64,000 nt of DNA from Trichopria drosophilae (Eukaryota > Arthropoda > Insecta > Hymenoptera > Diapriidae). The first letter of the stretch is position 1. The number at the start of each line of letters is the position of its first letter. Below are positions 26,701 through 37,534 of this stretch, in pieces. The notes below the pieces were generated by a model. The model made no database searches. It was given only the letters and a program-made list of their open reading frames with translations, and was not told the origin of the DNA. The translations under genes were made by a program, and so were the position numbers. The stretch spans positions 28,245,001-28,309,000 of the forward strand of contig CM059587.1 in assembly GCA_030407085.1 (NCBI GenBank), read 5' to 3'.

Positions 26701-28439
26701 ATGATCATTTTTCGTTTGGTATTTGCAGATTACAAGCATGGAAATCTGTACCACCATTTTACCACAATGTAAAGAGGCATAGATAGATCATTCAAAATAT
26801 CTATTTTGAGGTTGTGGATGTGTAAAAGCCATTAAGCGAATCGGTTCTCTAAGAAAATTACGTCTATGAAGTGTCATTATTATTTCATTGTGCATTATGC
26901 TTCTTAGTTATTCTTAGCTTATGTGTTTATCAAATTAATGTAGGTTATTAATTGCATTAAGACTTGAAGACAGAACTTCATTGAGTGAACAGAATACTTA
27001 CTGCAAAATTATACATTTGTTAATTTTATTATTTAAATAATATAAAATTTTAAAAAATAAGCAGTTTGAAGGTTTAAAGTAAAGAATATTTTCTTCACGT
27101 ATTTTAAAAATCAAATTCAAGAATATCTCAAATTTTTCTAAAAAAATTAATTTGATACCATTTTGATAACCACCTCAATATATTGGTGTTAGGTTTCAAA
27201 GTGCACGTTACTTAAATGTAAAAAATCTATAATTCAAGTTTTTCATGAGAACATTATTCATCTGTAAATGAATATTGTTTCCTTTATAATAATCATTGCA
27301 CTGCATGTTTTTATTTAATAATTAATTGAATAAATAAACAAATAGTTAACCTTCGTGTACTGCCTAAATGTGTCGAGAGCAACCACGAAAGCGGCGTTAC
27401 TTTAGTATAGGCACAAAGTTGCGACTTTACATATTTTGGGGCATTTTTATAGGTTAAAGGTTTATCTACACAAGATATGAAGTTTTATTTCAAGTCCAAA
27501 TAGCAAATGATTCTGAATAGAAATTTCAAAACATCCTTGATGAAGCACTACTCATTGTGTCTAAATATACATTATGGTATACTTGCAGCGATCTGATCAG
27601 AACGAGATCATGTTCTCTGCTATCAGATGCTGGTTAAGCGCCACTGATTTTGTTTTCTGTTGCTGCAAAAGTATAATATTTATGCTTAGATTTCAAACTT
27701 ACCTCAAGATTATCGATGTGCATGTTTAATGTGGCATAAAGAGGTTCTGACGCCACCGAAAGAAATCATTGTGAATATGTTTGAACGTCGAAGGAAATGA
27801 GTTTTAACAATAAATTTTAAAACAAACGCCTTTTCGTGAAAACGACCGAGATATACGAATGTTTGCAGCTGCTTGAAGCAAACGCTTATTCATAATAGAT
27901 TTGAATGAAAGGAATCTTCGTAAGATCCATCGACTTCATGTTCCACATCACCCCACAATACCCTATTCTGATGTTATAATGTTATTATAAACACTGTGCA
28001 CTGAAAACAGTTATTTTCAAAATTTGTAGACTATATAAATAATAATTACAACCAAGAAATATGAAAATTATAAATTTCATTCTAATTAAAATATAATAAA
28101 TCGGAACAAGTTTAGTGAGGCATGAACGACAACCGCTTGATAATACATTATTGATAGGCCCTGGTCAATATTCGGTCATCTTGAAATAAAATCTACTCGG
28201 AATTATATGGAAAAAGTGGACCTCTGAAAATGAAATTTAAGATTTTTTTGACATTGAAATTGTAAATCACATATCTTGGAGGTCTACTAATGCTTAAAAT
28301 CAAATATCTGTTATAAGTGAACAGTTTCTGTAAGTTCTGTAGATTCAAAATATTTCAGTCAAACTCTAGTTTAGGAGCAGTAGAAATAAAGGAAATAAAT
28401 TGGTCTGTTTTTAACTTGGATTTTGAAGTTCCTGTTGGA
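20736..28439. other. Long non-coding stretch
   Basis: Apart from the element fragment at 22.2 kb I see only AT-rich DNA with frames below about 105 residues and no domain. Confidence 0.45.
22200..22330 (-). repeat. Penelope-like or related element terminal fragment
   Basis: The minus strand reads TTGATGAAGACCACCATCC, then TTGGCCGAAACGTC, then CCCAATAAATTTAGTAATTT. The pair TGATGA ... CGAAAC next to an AATAAATTTAG tail is typical of ends of Penelope-like and related arthropod elements, where it can form a hammerhead ribozyme core. No reverse transcriptase is nearby. Assignment is from motif memory only. Confidence 0.35.
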
Positions 28440-28539
28440 TTATTTTAGCAAAATTATTCTACAATTAAAAAGTGAAAAAAAGTGTCTGCCTCTTATAAAA
28501 AATGTATATGTAATACGATCATTCATACTTTTATGTCCG

Positions 28540-29065
28540 ATTACCGTGAGACGTATACCTGCAGTGGCGCATGCATAAAAAGAAGAAGAGCAGACGAGTG
28601 GAGCAAAGGAAGGACAAATAGCAAATGTGTGTGGGAGCGGACGAGGAAGAGAAACAAAAAGGACAGAACAGGGACGAAGAATAGAAGGATATAGGAAAAG
28701 CGAAGATGAGGAGGAGATTCTGGGGAGATGTGCAGGCAGAGACGAGGATACGTGTGGGAATGTCGAATCGCTGTGGGTGATTATTTTGCAGGAGCCGCAC
28801 CGAGCCAAATCGGCAAAGATCGTCCTGGACGCAGTCATTGTTCGTCCAAGTTCGGGGCCTTGGACCTTTAAAAACGATCGTCCCCGAGAACCCTTAGGCG
28901 ACCATGTCGAGCTTCGACAAGAAAATTTGCCTCCTGAAATTTTGAACGCCTATTAATTTATTCGACGGTATTTTGTCGGATATACTTGCTGAACGACTTA
29001 AGGTTATGGTTAAAAAATGACGCCGTGATCGCGCCGACGGGTAATCAATCTTTTTCATTCTTACC
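28540..29065. other. GC-richer island, possible regulatory region
   Basis: Sharp rise in GC in AT-rich surroundings. TTATTTTGCAG|GAGCCGCACC looks like an acceptor, and a frame stays open from there to 28956, but I see no domain and no partner exon. Left as an island. Confidence 0.3.
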
Positions 29066-29439
29066 ATCCAGGATCATGACCAGCAGCAGTATCTCAAATT
29101 TTTATCTATCTTGATTTTTTATATAAAAATTATCATACGTGTCAACCAGATCGGCCATCAACATAGCAGTTTCTTATGCATTTTATTTGTTTACTTATTA
29201 ATAGACGGCATTAAAGACGAAATTTCTTTTAATAGTAACATTATGGTAGAATATCATAAAATAACTACTTTAAAATACTTATTGAGTATTTATCTGATAA
29301 ATTATCCACTTTTAGGTAGTTCGGAAAAAATATTTTTATAATTTTTGGAAATTAGTCAAATCAATTTCTAAGTTTAGTTCCACTAACTGAATTTTCAATT
29401 GTCTGCTAGTAAGGTAGGAATTTACGGTAAAAATTGTCC

Positions 29440-30130
29440 AATCTGCCCCAGCAGGGATTCAGATGAATGAAATTTTATCCCTTTCGATGTCAAAAAATAA
29501 TAATTCTCAGAAATTTTCAACTCCCTATCCTCAAAATTGCGCTCACTATAGGAAAAAACTTGAATTTTCAATTTTTATTTTTTATTTCGTAGCCACACTA
29601 TGCAATCTTTACAGAAAAATTCATGCGTGTAAATAATAATAGAGTGTAGCTACGAAAATTTTGTCAAGTAATTTGACCTTATAGAAACTTTTTAAAAAAT
29701 TCATAAAAAATTCAAAATGTTTTCTCGCGTTTAAAAAAAACCCTCTTGAAAAAATTCAAGAAGATGTATTTTAGGCCAATCTATATGACCAATTTTTTTC
29801 AGATTTTTAAAAGTGGTGCGCCATAGTAAAAAAAATAAAATCGGTATTTTTCTCATTTTATCGCTCAATTTCTGTCAAAACGAAACAACTTAGGGTGTAA
29901 AATTGTAGTTCTTTTTAAGCTCTACAGTTTCTTCCCATACAAAATTTCACTAGCTGTTGAACGAAACGAGTTAGAGGCGAAAAACCGCAAAAATAAGCAT
30001 TTTTGTTCTCTTTTTATCGACTCTAACCTGAGAAATATTCATTTTTGGTCAAAGTGTTTTAAAGATAATTTGTAGGGCTTGAAATTAGCTTCAAAATTGG
30101 CTGATATATCGTTGTCGAAACTTAATGAAA
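29440..30130. repeat. Dispersed repeat fragment without coding
   Basis: Contains an inverted pair TTTCGTAGCCACACTATG / AGAGTGTAGCTACGAAA (29585-29661) and the block ATTTTTTTCAGATTTTTAAA, which recurs at 48610. It looks like an old interspersed repeat. Confidence 0.4.
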
Positions 30131-30215
30131 CATAATATTATTGATATAAATTCTAAAAATTTGCTTATTTTGTTGGCTTTTGTGTATATAAAACTAGTAA
30201 CTTTATTTTAAAATA

Positions 30216-30481
30216 TAGTAGAGTCCCGGAATATTTGCGACTCGCTATATTTACATTCCAGCATATTTTCCCAGTTGTGTCTCGTTATATTTGTCTGTTG
30301 CCGCTCTCTTCCCCCACCTTGTGCGCTGGGGCCTGACCTCAGGAAGGGCCTGCTGTGACATCACGAACGTAACGCGACTGAGGAGAGTCGGAGAAGCGGC
30401 AAGCCCCTTTTTTTGACAAATATAAGGAGACGGGAGGGGAAATCGAGGAACCGAGCGGGCAAATATATCGGGACTCTACTA
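30216..30481. mobile_element. Pogo-like MITE 2 (ATATTTG type)
   Basis: Flanked by TA. Both ends read TAGTAGAGTCCCG followed by an ATATTTGC motif, which repeats near both ends. 266 bases with a GC-rich middle. Confidence 0.75.
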
Positions 30482-31034
30482 TACTTTTCTTAACGAAATT
30501 GACGATAAGCAATAGTTTACCTACACAAATGCTTACAGTCGATCTTCATAGTCTCAAATATCAACCAGATTATACTTAAAAAATATGTGCAAGATAATAT
30601 TTTTAACTGACACACGTGAGTATATTTATTAATTATAAGTAACCCTCGTCTATAATTTCTGAAAAAAGAAAGCTACAAGTGAAAATAATGCAGGATTCAC
30701 AATTCCAATAAATTTATATTACTTTAAAATAAAACTATGTAATATTAAAATATGTCACATACGGAAAATCATCAGATTGATGAGAGGCCAAATATTATAT
30801 TTTATTTTTTTATTATAAACCTTTCTATTATAAGTGTATATTTAATAAGATTATATTTTATTTGGATTATTATTGATTGAGAAATGTATTAAGAAATCCT
30901 TTTATACCACAAATAGGATAATTAAAATAAATTTTCTTATTTTTTATATTTTAATCTTATTCAAAATTCGATTAACAAAATATGTTATTACAGTACAAGG
31001 AATAGTAACAGTCAACAACAAGGCATTATATATG

Positions 31035-31257
31035 TCAATGGTTTTTAATCGTGGAATTATTTTCCGAATTTTCAATAGCATCCAATATCCTTTGAAACCG
31101 CCATGGTTCAAGACCCAAAAAGATCCTCTGGGATGGTTTGGTTCTTAAAAATTGATCTCCGCACTAACTCATACTCACCAGGTTCACCCGGATTTACGTA
31201 TTCGTTGTAGAGAATACGATAAGCGAAGTATAAAAGCAATACCAATGTCGTAAGCGG
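31035..31257 (-). pseudogene. Gene C: terminal exon of a gene B paralogue, broken by a one-base frameshift
   Basis: After acceptor catttgtag the exon opens in phase 0, as in gene B exon 3, and reads PLTTLVLLLYFAYRILYNEY (membrane helix), then VNPGEPGEYELVRRSIFKNQ and TIPEDLFGS, ending at TGA 31110-31108. In the neighbouring frame the sequence goes straight on as GLEPWRFQRILDAIENSENN to a stop at 31037-31035. That matches GLEPQSFQRILDAV of gene B. The shift falls at CTTTTTGGG, where one base too many is present. This is either a pseudogene or an indel in the assembly. I could not find a convincing signal-peptide exon or acidic exon between this exon and 37 kb. The similarity to B is seen directly; the status of the gene is inference. 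Confidence 0.62.
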
Positions 31258-32740
31258 CTACAAATGAAATTCAAAATTTTGAATCAATATAAATTCTTCA
31301 TGGTTTATGTAGTGAATTTTATTTTTGCATATTGCAATTTGTGTGATTTTTATTATACTCAAGAATACATATTGAGGCCAAGTAAACAAAAATCGAAATG
31401 CAACAATTTGTAATTCGTTGTCTACGTTATTGCCCTACATTATTTATGACAAGTATAATTGTTTTATTGAAATATTCATTGTAAAATTGTATTGCAATTG
31501 TTATTAACGTTTCTTGAGGAATCATGATGTAGGAAATTGTTATTAGTAGTTTCGATACAAAGCCCTTCCGTTTAGTTATATCAGAACTCGCAACCTTAAC
31601 AATACTGTTTAGAATATTCAAATCTTACAACCTAAATATAATTAATAAATTAATAAATCTGCATGAGGAATGACGTTTAGTAAAAATATCATAGTTTAAA
31701 CTAACTGACCCACACTTTTTATAATATTTGTTTTTAAAAAGTTCGACACCTAAAAAATAGATTACTAGAAATAGTTTACCTACAGGTGCGCACCTAGGTG
31801 CTATACTCAAATAAATGATCCACAATATTAAACAATTGATTCATATGGTACAATACTCTTAAAAATAAGATTTCTTTTTCTGCCACAATTTAAATACTTG
31901 CACTAGCGTCTCTTGTTGCGATTCGATCGTTCCTATTATGGGCATTTGTTGAACAAGCTAACATGCAAATATAAATGCAGGGATTTTTTTAGGACCTTCA
32001 ATTGCTGGACAGTTACGGTCTTTGTCGGTCCTCTAAAGGCAACCTTCCTAGGAACATCAAAGCTGAGAATGCCGAAACTTCGAAATTTGCATGGTTTGTT
32101 ATCGAATGACCTCACACCACAAAGAATAACATTTTGGAGTTTCGATCTGGTGTGCCATATTGAATTTAAAACAGTGAACTAAAACTTATTGACGATAAAG
32201 GAAAATAAATTATGATCGAATAAAAAGTTTACTGGAATTATCAGCACATTATGTAAGTACATATAATTAAATTAATAATTGAAACATTTCTTACGATAAA
32301 CATGAATTCTTTTATTGATGTAATTATAAATAATATTACAGAGTAACAAAATTACCGTACTATCAAATCTGAAAAAAATAAAATTACTTATAAGATTGAT
32401 GATGATGAAAGGAATTCACTGGACGCCTATGATAATCCTCATTTTATTGTTTCACTAATTTTTGTATAGTTACAGTACAATTCAGATGAACGACAATAGA
32501 ACATATAATAATTAACAGCAATTTTTTAAAAGTCGATGCTTGGATTGTAGGAAAATGCACATCAACCCATTCGAAAGAATTTTTTTTTCTAGAGAATTTC
32601 AATAAAATTTTCCTTTTTCCTTTCCTTTTCATTATAAATACAGCCCAAAACAGGTTGCACAGATTAACATTTCTATTCCCGTGTACAAATTATAAGGAAT
32701 CAAAACGAGACCAAAAATGACAAAAAGTGCAACAAGCTCC

Positions 32741-32895
32741 TTCCAGGAAAAATGTCGCTACTGAATTAACAAAAGATGTCACTGAAAGACCGACAGAGAA
32801 CGTTGAATAAGAATTCTTATAAAAAAAAAACAAGCGTACAAGCTAAAAAAAGTGACATATTTTGTTAATTCAGTATCAACATTTTTTCCAAGTAC
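32741..32895. mobile_element. MITE with ACTGAATTAACAAAA arms
   Basis: Arms 32746-32783 and 32851-32889: AATGTCGCTACTGAATTAAC then AAAAGATGTCACT against its inverted partner with about four differences. It lies between gene C and gene B. Confidence 0.62.
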
Positions 32896-35158
32896 AGTGA
32901 ATGAAGATCAAAGGTTATAAACGATTTTATTAAAGTTATTTAAAATATTTAATGCATGTATATTCTATTATAGTATATAAATTCCTGTATCTGGAACTTA
33001 CAACTAGAACACAGGTTTCCTAGGAAATAGGACCTTGAATCATTTTGCGATACTGAGAAGATATATGAATTACAAAAAATTTGTTTTTTGGCTACTTTTA
33101 CAGAGTGGTTATCTGCAGAGTGCAACAAATTTTTATATTGTCTTTCCTAGCGCCTTCTTTAGTACACAGAGAAAAATATTTGTACCAAATTTACCATATC
33201 AGATGATAATTTTGTCACAGATACGTAGAATTGAAAAAAATTTGTCTGTGCGAATGGTAAAAATTTAGAGAACTGTAGTAGCATATGAAATGGGAAAATT
33301 TCCAAGAAAATTTTTCTTCGTGTACTATGCTTATTCTTCAAAATTAACTATCAAACAATTACTTATGATCTTTTCTAAGAAATTCTGTTTTAAGTTATTA
33401 CATTCATCCAAAAGAGATATTTCGAATGGGCGTTTCAAGCACATGTAACGCACAAATTGTAAGGAATACCCATTCCATTTTTACAATGTTACAACTTAAA
33501 GAAAATAAAATTACCGTGCGAAAAAGTTGTTGGTGATTGTGTAATCATTTCGTTTGATAAGTAATCATAGTACACAATGGTCCTATTAAAAAAAAAAACT
33601 TGTAATATATTCAGAAACAAACGCTTACTTGGGTAATCCGCTTAAGATATTGTTTGGGATACACAAGAAAGTAGTTAAAACAACCGATTGATTAGTTAGT
33701 ATACAAATTCATTGGTTAGTAACCAATTTATTTATCCTTGCTTGGTGAAACTGTTTACTTGATTGTCGCAACTAATTTCTCGTATAGATCTGAGACTGCC
33801 AATTGGAAGGTTGCCCCAAAATAAGCTTTGTTCACGAATATCTAACATTATACGTTATATCTCAAAATCGAGATGTGATGAGTAAATTATGGGCTCTAAT
33901 ACAGACTGTAAGTAGAAAATTACTTCGTAAATGACTTGCAGCTTCCTAACAACAAAACCTTCTTGACCTACGTAATCGATGTTGGTTTTACACTGAAGTA
34001 TTCGAAGGTTATTAACGTCAAATAATGGTTAAATATGAGAGAATAAACACGTTATTATATTCATTCTTTAAACACTGAAAAAGAAACTGATGATTTCATA
34101 ATAATTAACGTAAAGTTTTTAAATATTTCATAAAGAGTAATGATAAGAAGAAACCAGTTATGGAATTAATGTTTGTTAAACTAATGGTTACTCTATGCAA
34201 TTCAAGCCCAAATCTGTTATTGGCAATTTATACATTTTTTAAATTTGTACATTTTACTTCTTTTCAAGATAATGCTAACCATTAATTAAAATGTTATTGG
34301 GATATAGGAAATTCTATGTAAGATTATAATGCCTCGGAAACGATTGCATCCTATTGCTGCTTTAATTGCATGTAATTATGTTTAGCCAGCCCCAAGGATT
34401 GGAATACATAACCCTAGGGATAATAGCTTGATCGTTCTCTGAAAATATTTTATGTTCGTGAAGACCCTCGTCTAAAAATATTGTATCCTATATTTATTAT
34501 CGTCCACACGCTATGATTGTACAGAGTCAAAAAATGTCATAAACACGAATAATCGTTTCTTATTTTGCTCGGAGTTTTCGCATCGCAGACCAATAATTCA
34601 ATACTTTGCACATAATATAAAACATGCCATGTTTATTAGTTATTTATTAAGAAAATATATTTAAATAATCTACACATTTGTATACACATTCTATTTTAAT
34701 GACACTTTTTAAGCCAAATTACTTGAGACGAAGCAACATCCCCTATGCTTAAATTTCTCTTACATTTCTTGTGTTAAGGACTTTGAAAAATAACTATGAA
34801 GTGTTAAAATATTGTTACATACTTGTAAAATAGCATTCTTATAATCGCCGTATTATAGTTACATTACCGACATATTTCGTGAATATACGCCCTACAATAA
34901 TAAATTAGTTAATAAAATAAAGAAGAGAAACAACAATATTTACTTTAATATTATTTGAAATAAACAAGAATTTAATATAAATTTACTCGTTCAATTTTCT
35001 AATTTCATAATACTGTATATTAATAATGATAATCTATTATAAGATACAGTACTTCTGGGAAAATTTCTGAGGCAACTTAGCAAACAGCAAAAAGTATTAT
35101 TTTTTCATAACAATTGTTTTTTTCGAGATCCTTGAATATTCAATGCTTACTTAATGTT

Positions 35159-35186
35159 TTGTTCATACAAAAATTTGTATGAACAA
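35159..35186. repeat. Perfect 13-base inverted pair
   Basis: TTGTTCATACAAA, two bases, TTTGTATGAACAA. A tight stem-loop or protein-binding palindrome; no gene context. Confidence 0.5.
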
Positions 35187-35796
35187 TATAAAATTTTATT
35201 CATTTTGGTCTTGGATTGATTAACATCTTATCTTATATCCATTATATAATATTACATTTCTAGAAAGGGCAAAATTTTCTAAGAAATTCAATTCTTTCCT
35301 GCTCTAATTTTTTGTTAACGTGTTACTTTTGGCCTGCAAATGTTGATCTCACTCATAGTATAATATGATGGTATCGCAATAAACAACGAATTACAAAATG
35401 GAAGGATTCCGTGAGATACATAGAGGAATAGTCAATATAAAGAAGAGTTACTGTTCTCCGCTAATACCTTCAACTTCAGGATTGGACAATAACATTTTCC
35501 GAATAGTTTACGGAAAAGCCGTATTTCCAGTAGGGTTTTCAGTTTTCCTGTACTGGGATCTGACATTTGATGCTGTTGTTGGAAAATTTGCAACCTTATA
35601 ACCAATCTATTATCCTATGGCTCAATTATCTTTCTCCAAATGCACATTTGAAAGTCACCAAGCGACAAGTGTCAATTCCCAATAAGTATGTGGGAATTAA
35701 TGGTATTTGTCGCACTAAATACAAGCGGTAAATGCAGATTTCCCCAGGTAGAAATGGGCGGAGCAAAACCCCGGCTACGTACTAACGACGGCATGG

Positions 35797-36363
35797 TACC
35801 TGGTACTGATTAACGGAATGTGTCGATACTGCCATTAACATTGGCAAAATACTGACCTAGTACTGCCGGCCAGGACTGTTTTTGGTACTGACAGATGACT
35901 GAGCGCCGGGACAAATCAGTACTGACTCAGTACTGACCGCCAGTACTATTTTCGGTATTGGATGAATACTGACCACCGGAACAAGTCATTACTGAAACAT
36001 TACTGGCTACCAGTACTGTTGTCGGTATCAAATAATTACTGACCGTCGGAGAAAATCAGTGCAGACAGAGTACTGACTGCCAGAACTCTTGTGGGTATGA
36101 AATGATTACCCAGGTAAAAATTTCATAGCTCGCGGAGTTAACCACCGGAGAGTTCGATGACGAAATACTGGTACCCAGTACTGATTTTCGAAGAGGAATC
36201 AGTACTGCCCTGCACCACTGTAAAAGTACTGAGTCAGTACTAACAACCAGTACTGACAACCGGAGTAAATAAGTACCGACGAGATACTACTGCTCGGTAC
36301 TGACATGCGGAGCCGAGTCAATACTGACTGCGGTACTATATCAGTATTGGCCCCGTACTAAGA
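35797..36363. repeat. CAGTACTG palindrome array, left
   Basis: Degenerate array of CAGTACTG and one-base variants (GAGTACTG, CAGTATTG, CGGTACTG), mostly 15-25 bases apart, joined by GACC/CCGG-type spacers. Each unit is its own reverse complement, so the array can fold in many ways. Confidence 0.8.
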
Positions 36364-36787
36364 ATCAGTGATAGTGACCGAAAGGAAATTAATATTGATA
36401 TAAATTTGATTTAATATAACTTGTAGTCAAATTACTTTCAAAATATATTTTTTTTCGAATAATAAATACACAAACCCGATGTTCTGTATAAAAGTGAAAT
36501 ACGTGCGTAATATGAAATGCAAAGATATATATTAGATATAATATAGATATAATATTAGACGACAGATATATACCAGTTTTAGACATATTACTAAAAATAT
36601 CAGGAAAACAATGAGATATAATTATTATATTTTGCGATAGATAGAAAAAAGCATTATAAATGTCTATATATTATTCTATCTGACAAATTGTATAATATTA
36701 AAATCATATATATAAAGACAATGAAAAATTGTTTATCGTCGGGTGCTTCAAATATATTTTTTTGCTAAATAACGGGTAAGCGTAGCG

Positions 36788-36862
36788 TGCGAGCGTAGCT
36801 CAATTAATGGGCGTTAGCGTAGTAAGCGAGAGACCCAGGTTCGATTCCCCGTCGGGACGACT
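36788..36862 (+). tRNA. tRNA-like sequence, probably a tRNA pseudogene or SINE head
   Basis: A perfect B box (GGTTCGATTCC, 36839-36849) follows an A-box-like TAGCTCAATTAATGG (36796-36810), and a T run (36862-36868) that could end RNA polymerase III transcription comes right after. The T-stem has two mismatches and I cannot form a good anticodon stem, so it is not a functional tRNA. It sits between the two CAGTACTG arrays. Confidence 0.35.
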
Positions 36863-37002
36863 TTTTTTCAGATTTGTTTGTGAACGTTACATATTTATAT
36901 GCGACTAAATTAAATTATACGTTAAATTAATGGTGTAAAAGTAGCATAAGGATATACATAATTATTTCCCAGTAACAGATAATAAGATAATAGTCCCGAA
37001 AG

Positions 37003-37200
37003 CCTAGTCAATACTGGTCCATTACTAATTCAGTACTGATTTCCAGTACTGTCGGTCAGTACTGGTTCGGTACTGCTCTACTCCAGCAGTCAGTACTGGA
37101 CAGCGTTACATACTAGTGCTGGCCCAGTACCGGCCCAGTCTGGCGGTCAGTACTGCAACTCCGGCAGTCAGTACTGTGTCAGCAACATGTCGGTACTATT
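37003..37200. repeat. CAGTACTG palindrome array, right
   Basis: Same motif as the left array, with at least six perfect CAGTACTG in under 200 bases and spacers such as GTCGGT and GGCGGT. Confidence 0.8.
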
Positions 37201-37324
37201 CCGGTACTAATTTCTACCTGAGTTCCGACTACTATTAGGGAAAATATCGTATTTTCAGTCCGCGCTCATGCGAATTGCGCTATACCTCTCCATATTATAG
37301 ATTGGTACCGTTCTTCAGTTGGCT

Positions 37325-37534
37325 TCAGTGGATTTCCTTGGCAACTGCATCAAGTATCCTTTGGAAACTTTGTGGCTCGAGTCCGAAAAAGCTCCTTTCT
37401 TGGGGCGCGATGTCGTAAGTTGTTCTGCGTCTCCTCCTCCAGTAATAGTCGTCGTAGTCAGCTTCAGGCGGATTCTCCTTGGCGTATTGTAGTGCCGCGA
37501 AACCGCTGTATAATAGCAGAGCCGCGGTACCAAG
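37325..37534 (-). CDS. Gene B exon 3 (membrane helix and tail)
   Basis: Acceptor gtcgacag, stop at 37327-37325. It encodes LGTAALLLYSGFAALQYA, ENPPEADYDDYYW, the Arg run and FFGLEPQSFQRILDAV. It is followed within 110 bases by the CAGTACTG-array element, so the 3' UTR either is short or runs into that repeat. Confidence 0.78.
   Translation of the reverse strand, partial: LGTAALLLYSGFAALQYAKENPPEADYDDYYWRRRRRTTYDIAPQERSFFGLEPQSFQRILDAVAKEIH

Larger units (their letters stand above)
31258..35736. other. Region upstream of gene C exon; no convincing partner exon
   Basis: This interval should hold the 5' exons of gene C if it is intact. I found one MITE and one palindrome but no signal-peptide exon with a matching phase-2 donor. 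Confidence 0.4.
35737..37222. mobile_element. CAGTACTG-array element with inverted ends
   Basis: The left end CAGGTAGAAATGGG (35739) and the right end ATTTCTACCTG (to 37222) are inverted copies. Inside are two arrays of the palindrome CAGTACTG (35797-36363 and 37003-37200) around an AT-rich core that contains a tRNA-like sequence. A third CAGGTAAAAATTT at about 36112 suggests nesting. No protein is encoded. Confidence 0.6.

Noticed and set aside
28440..28838. 132-residue minus-strand frame, Ser/Pro/Leu-rich
   Set aside because: Overlapping frames on both strands are open through the same GC-rich island; no domain and no clear start context.
28780..28956. Plus-strand EPHRAKSAKIVLDAV as a fourth family member
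   Set aside because: Resemblance to LEPQSFQRILDAV is limited to a few residues, the strand is opposite, and no membrane helix precedes it.
32640..32760. Hydrophobic minus-strand frame WKELVALFVIFGLVLIPYNL as a gene C signal exon
   Set aside because: No ATG before the hydrophobic part and it overlaps a MITE arm.
33505..33575. Minus-strand YYDYLSNEMITQSP between an AATAG acceptor and a GGTAAT donor as gene C exon 2
   Set aside because: Phase at the 3' side does not fit the gene C exon, the acidic run is missing and the stretch is too short.
35797..37200. CRISPR-like array from the regularly spaced CAGTACTG units
   Set aside because: The repeats are only 8 bases, spacing is irregular, and the window is eukaryotic.
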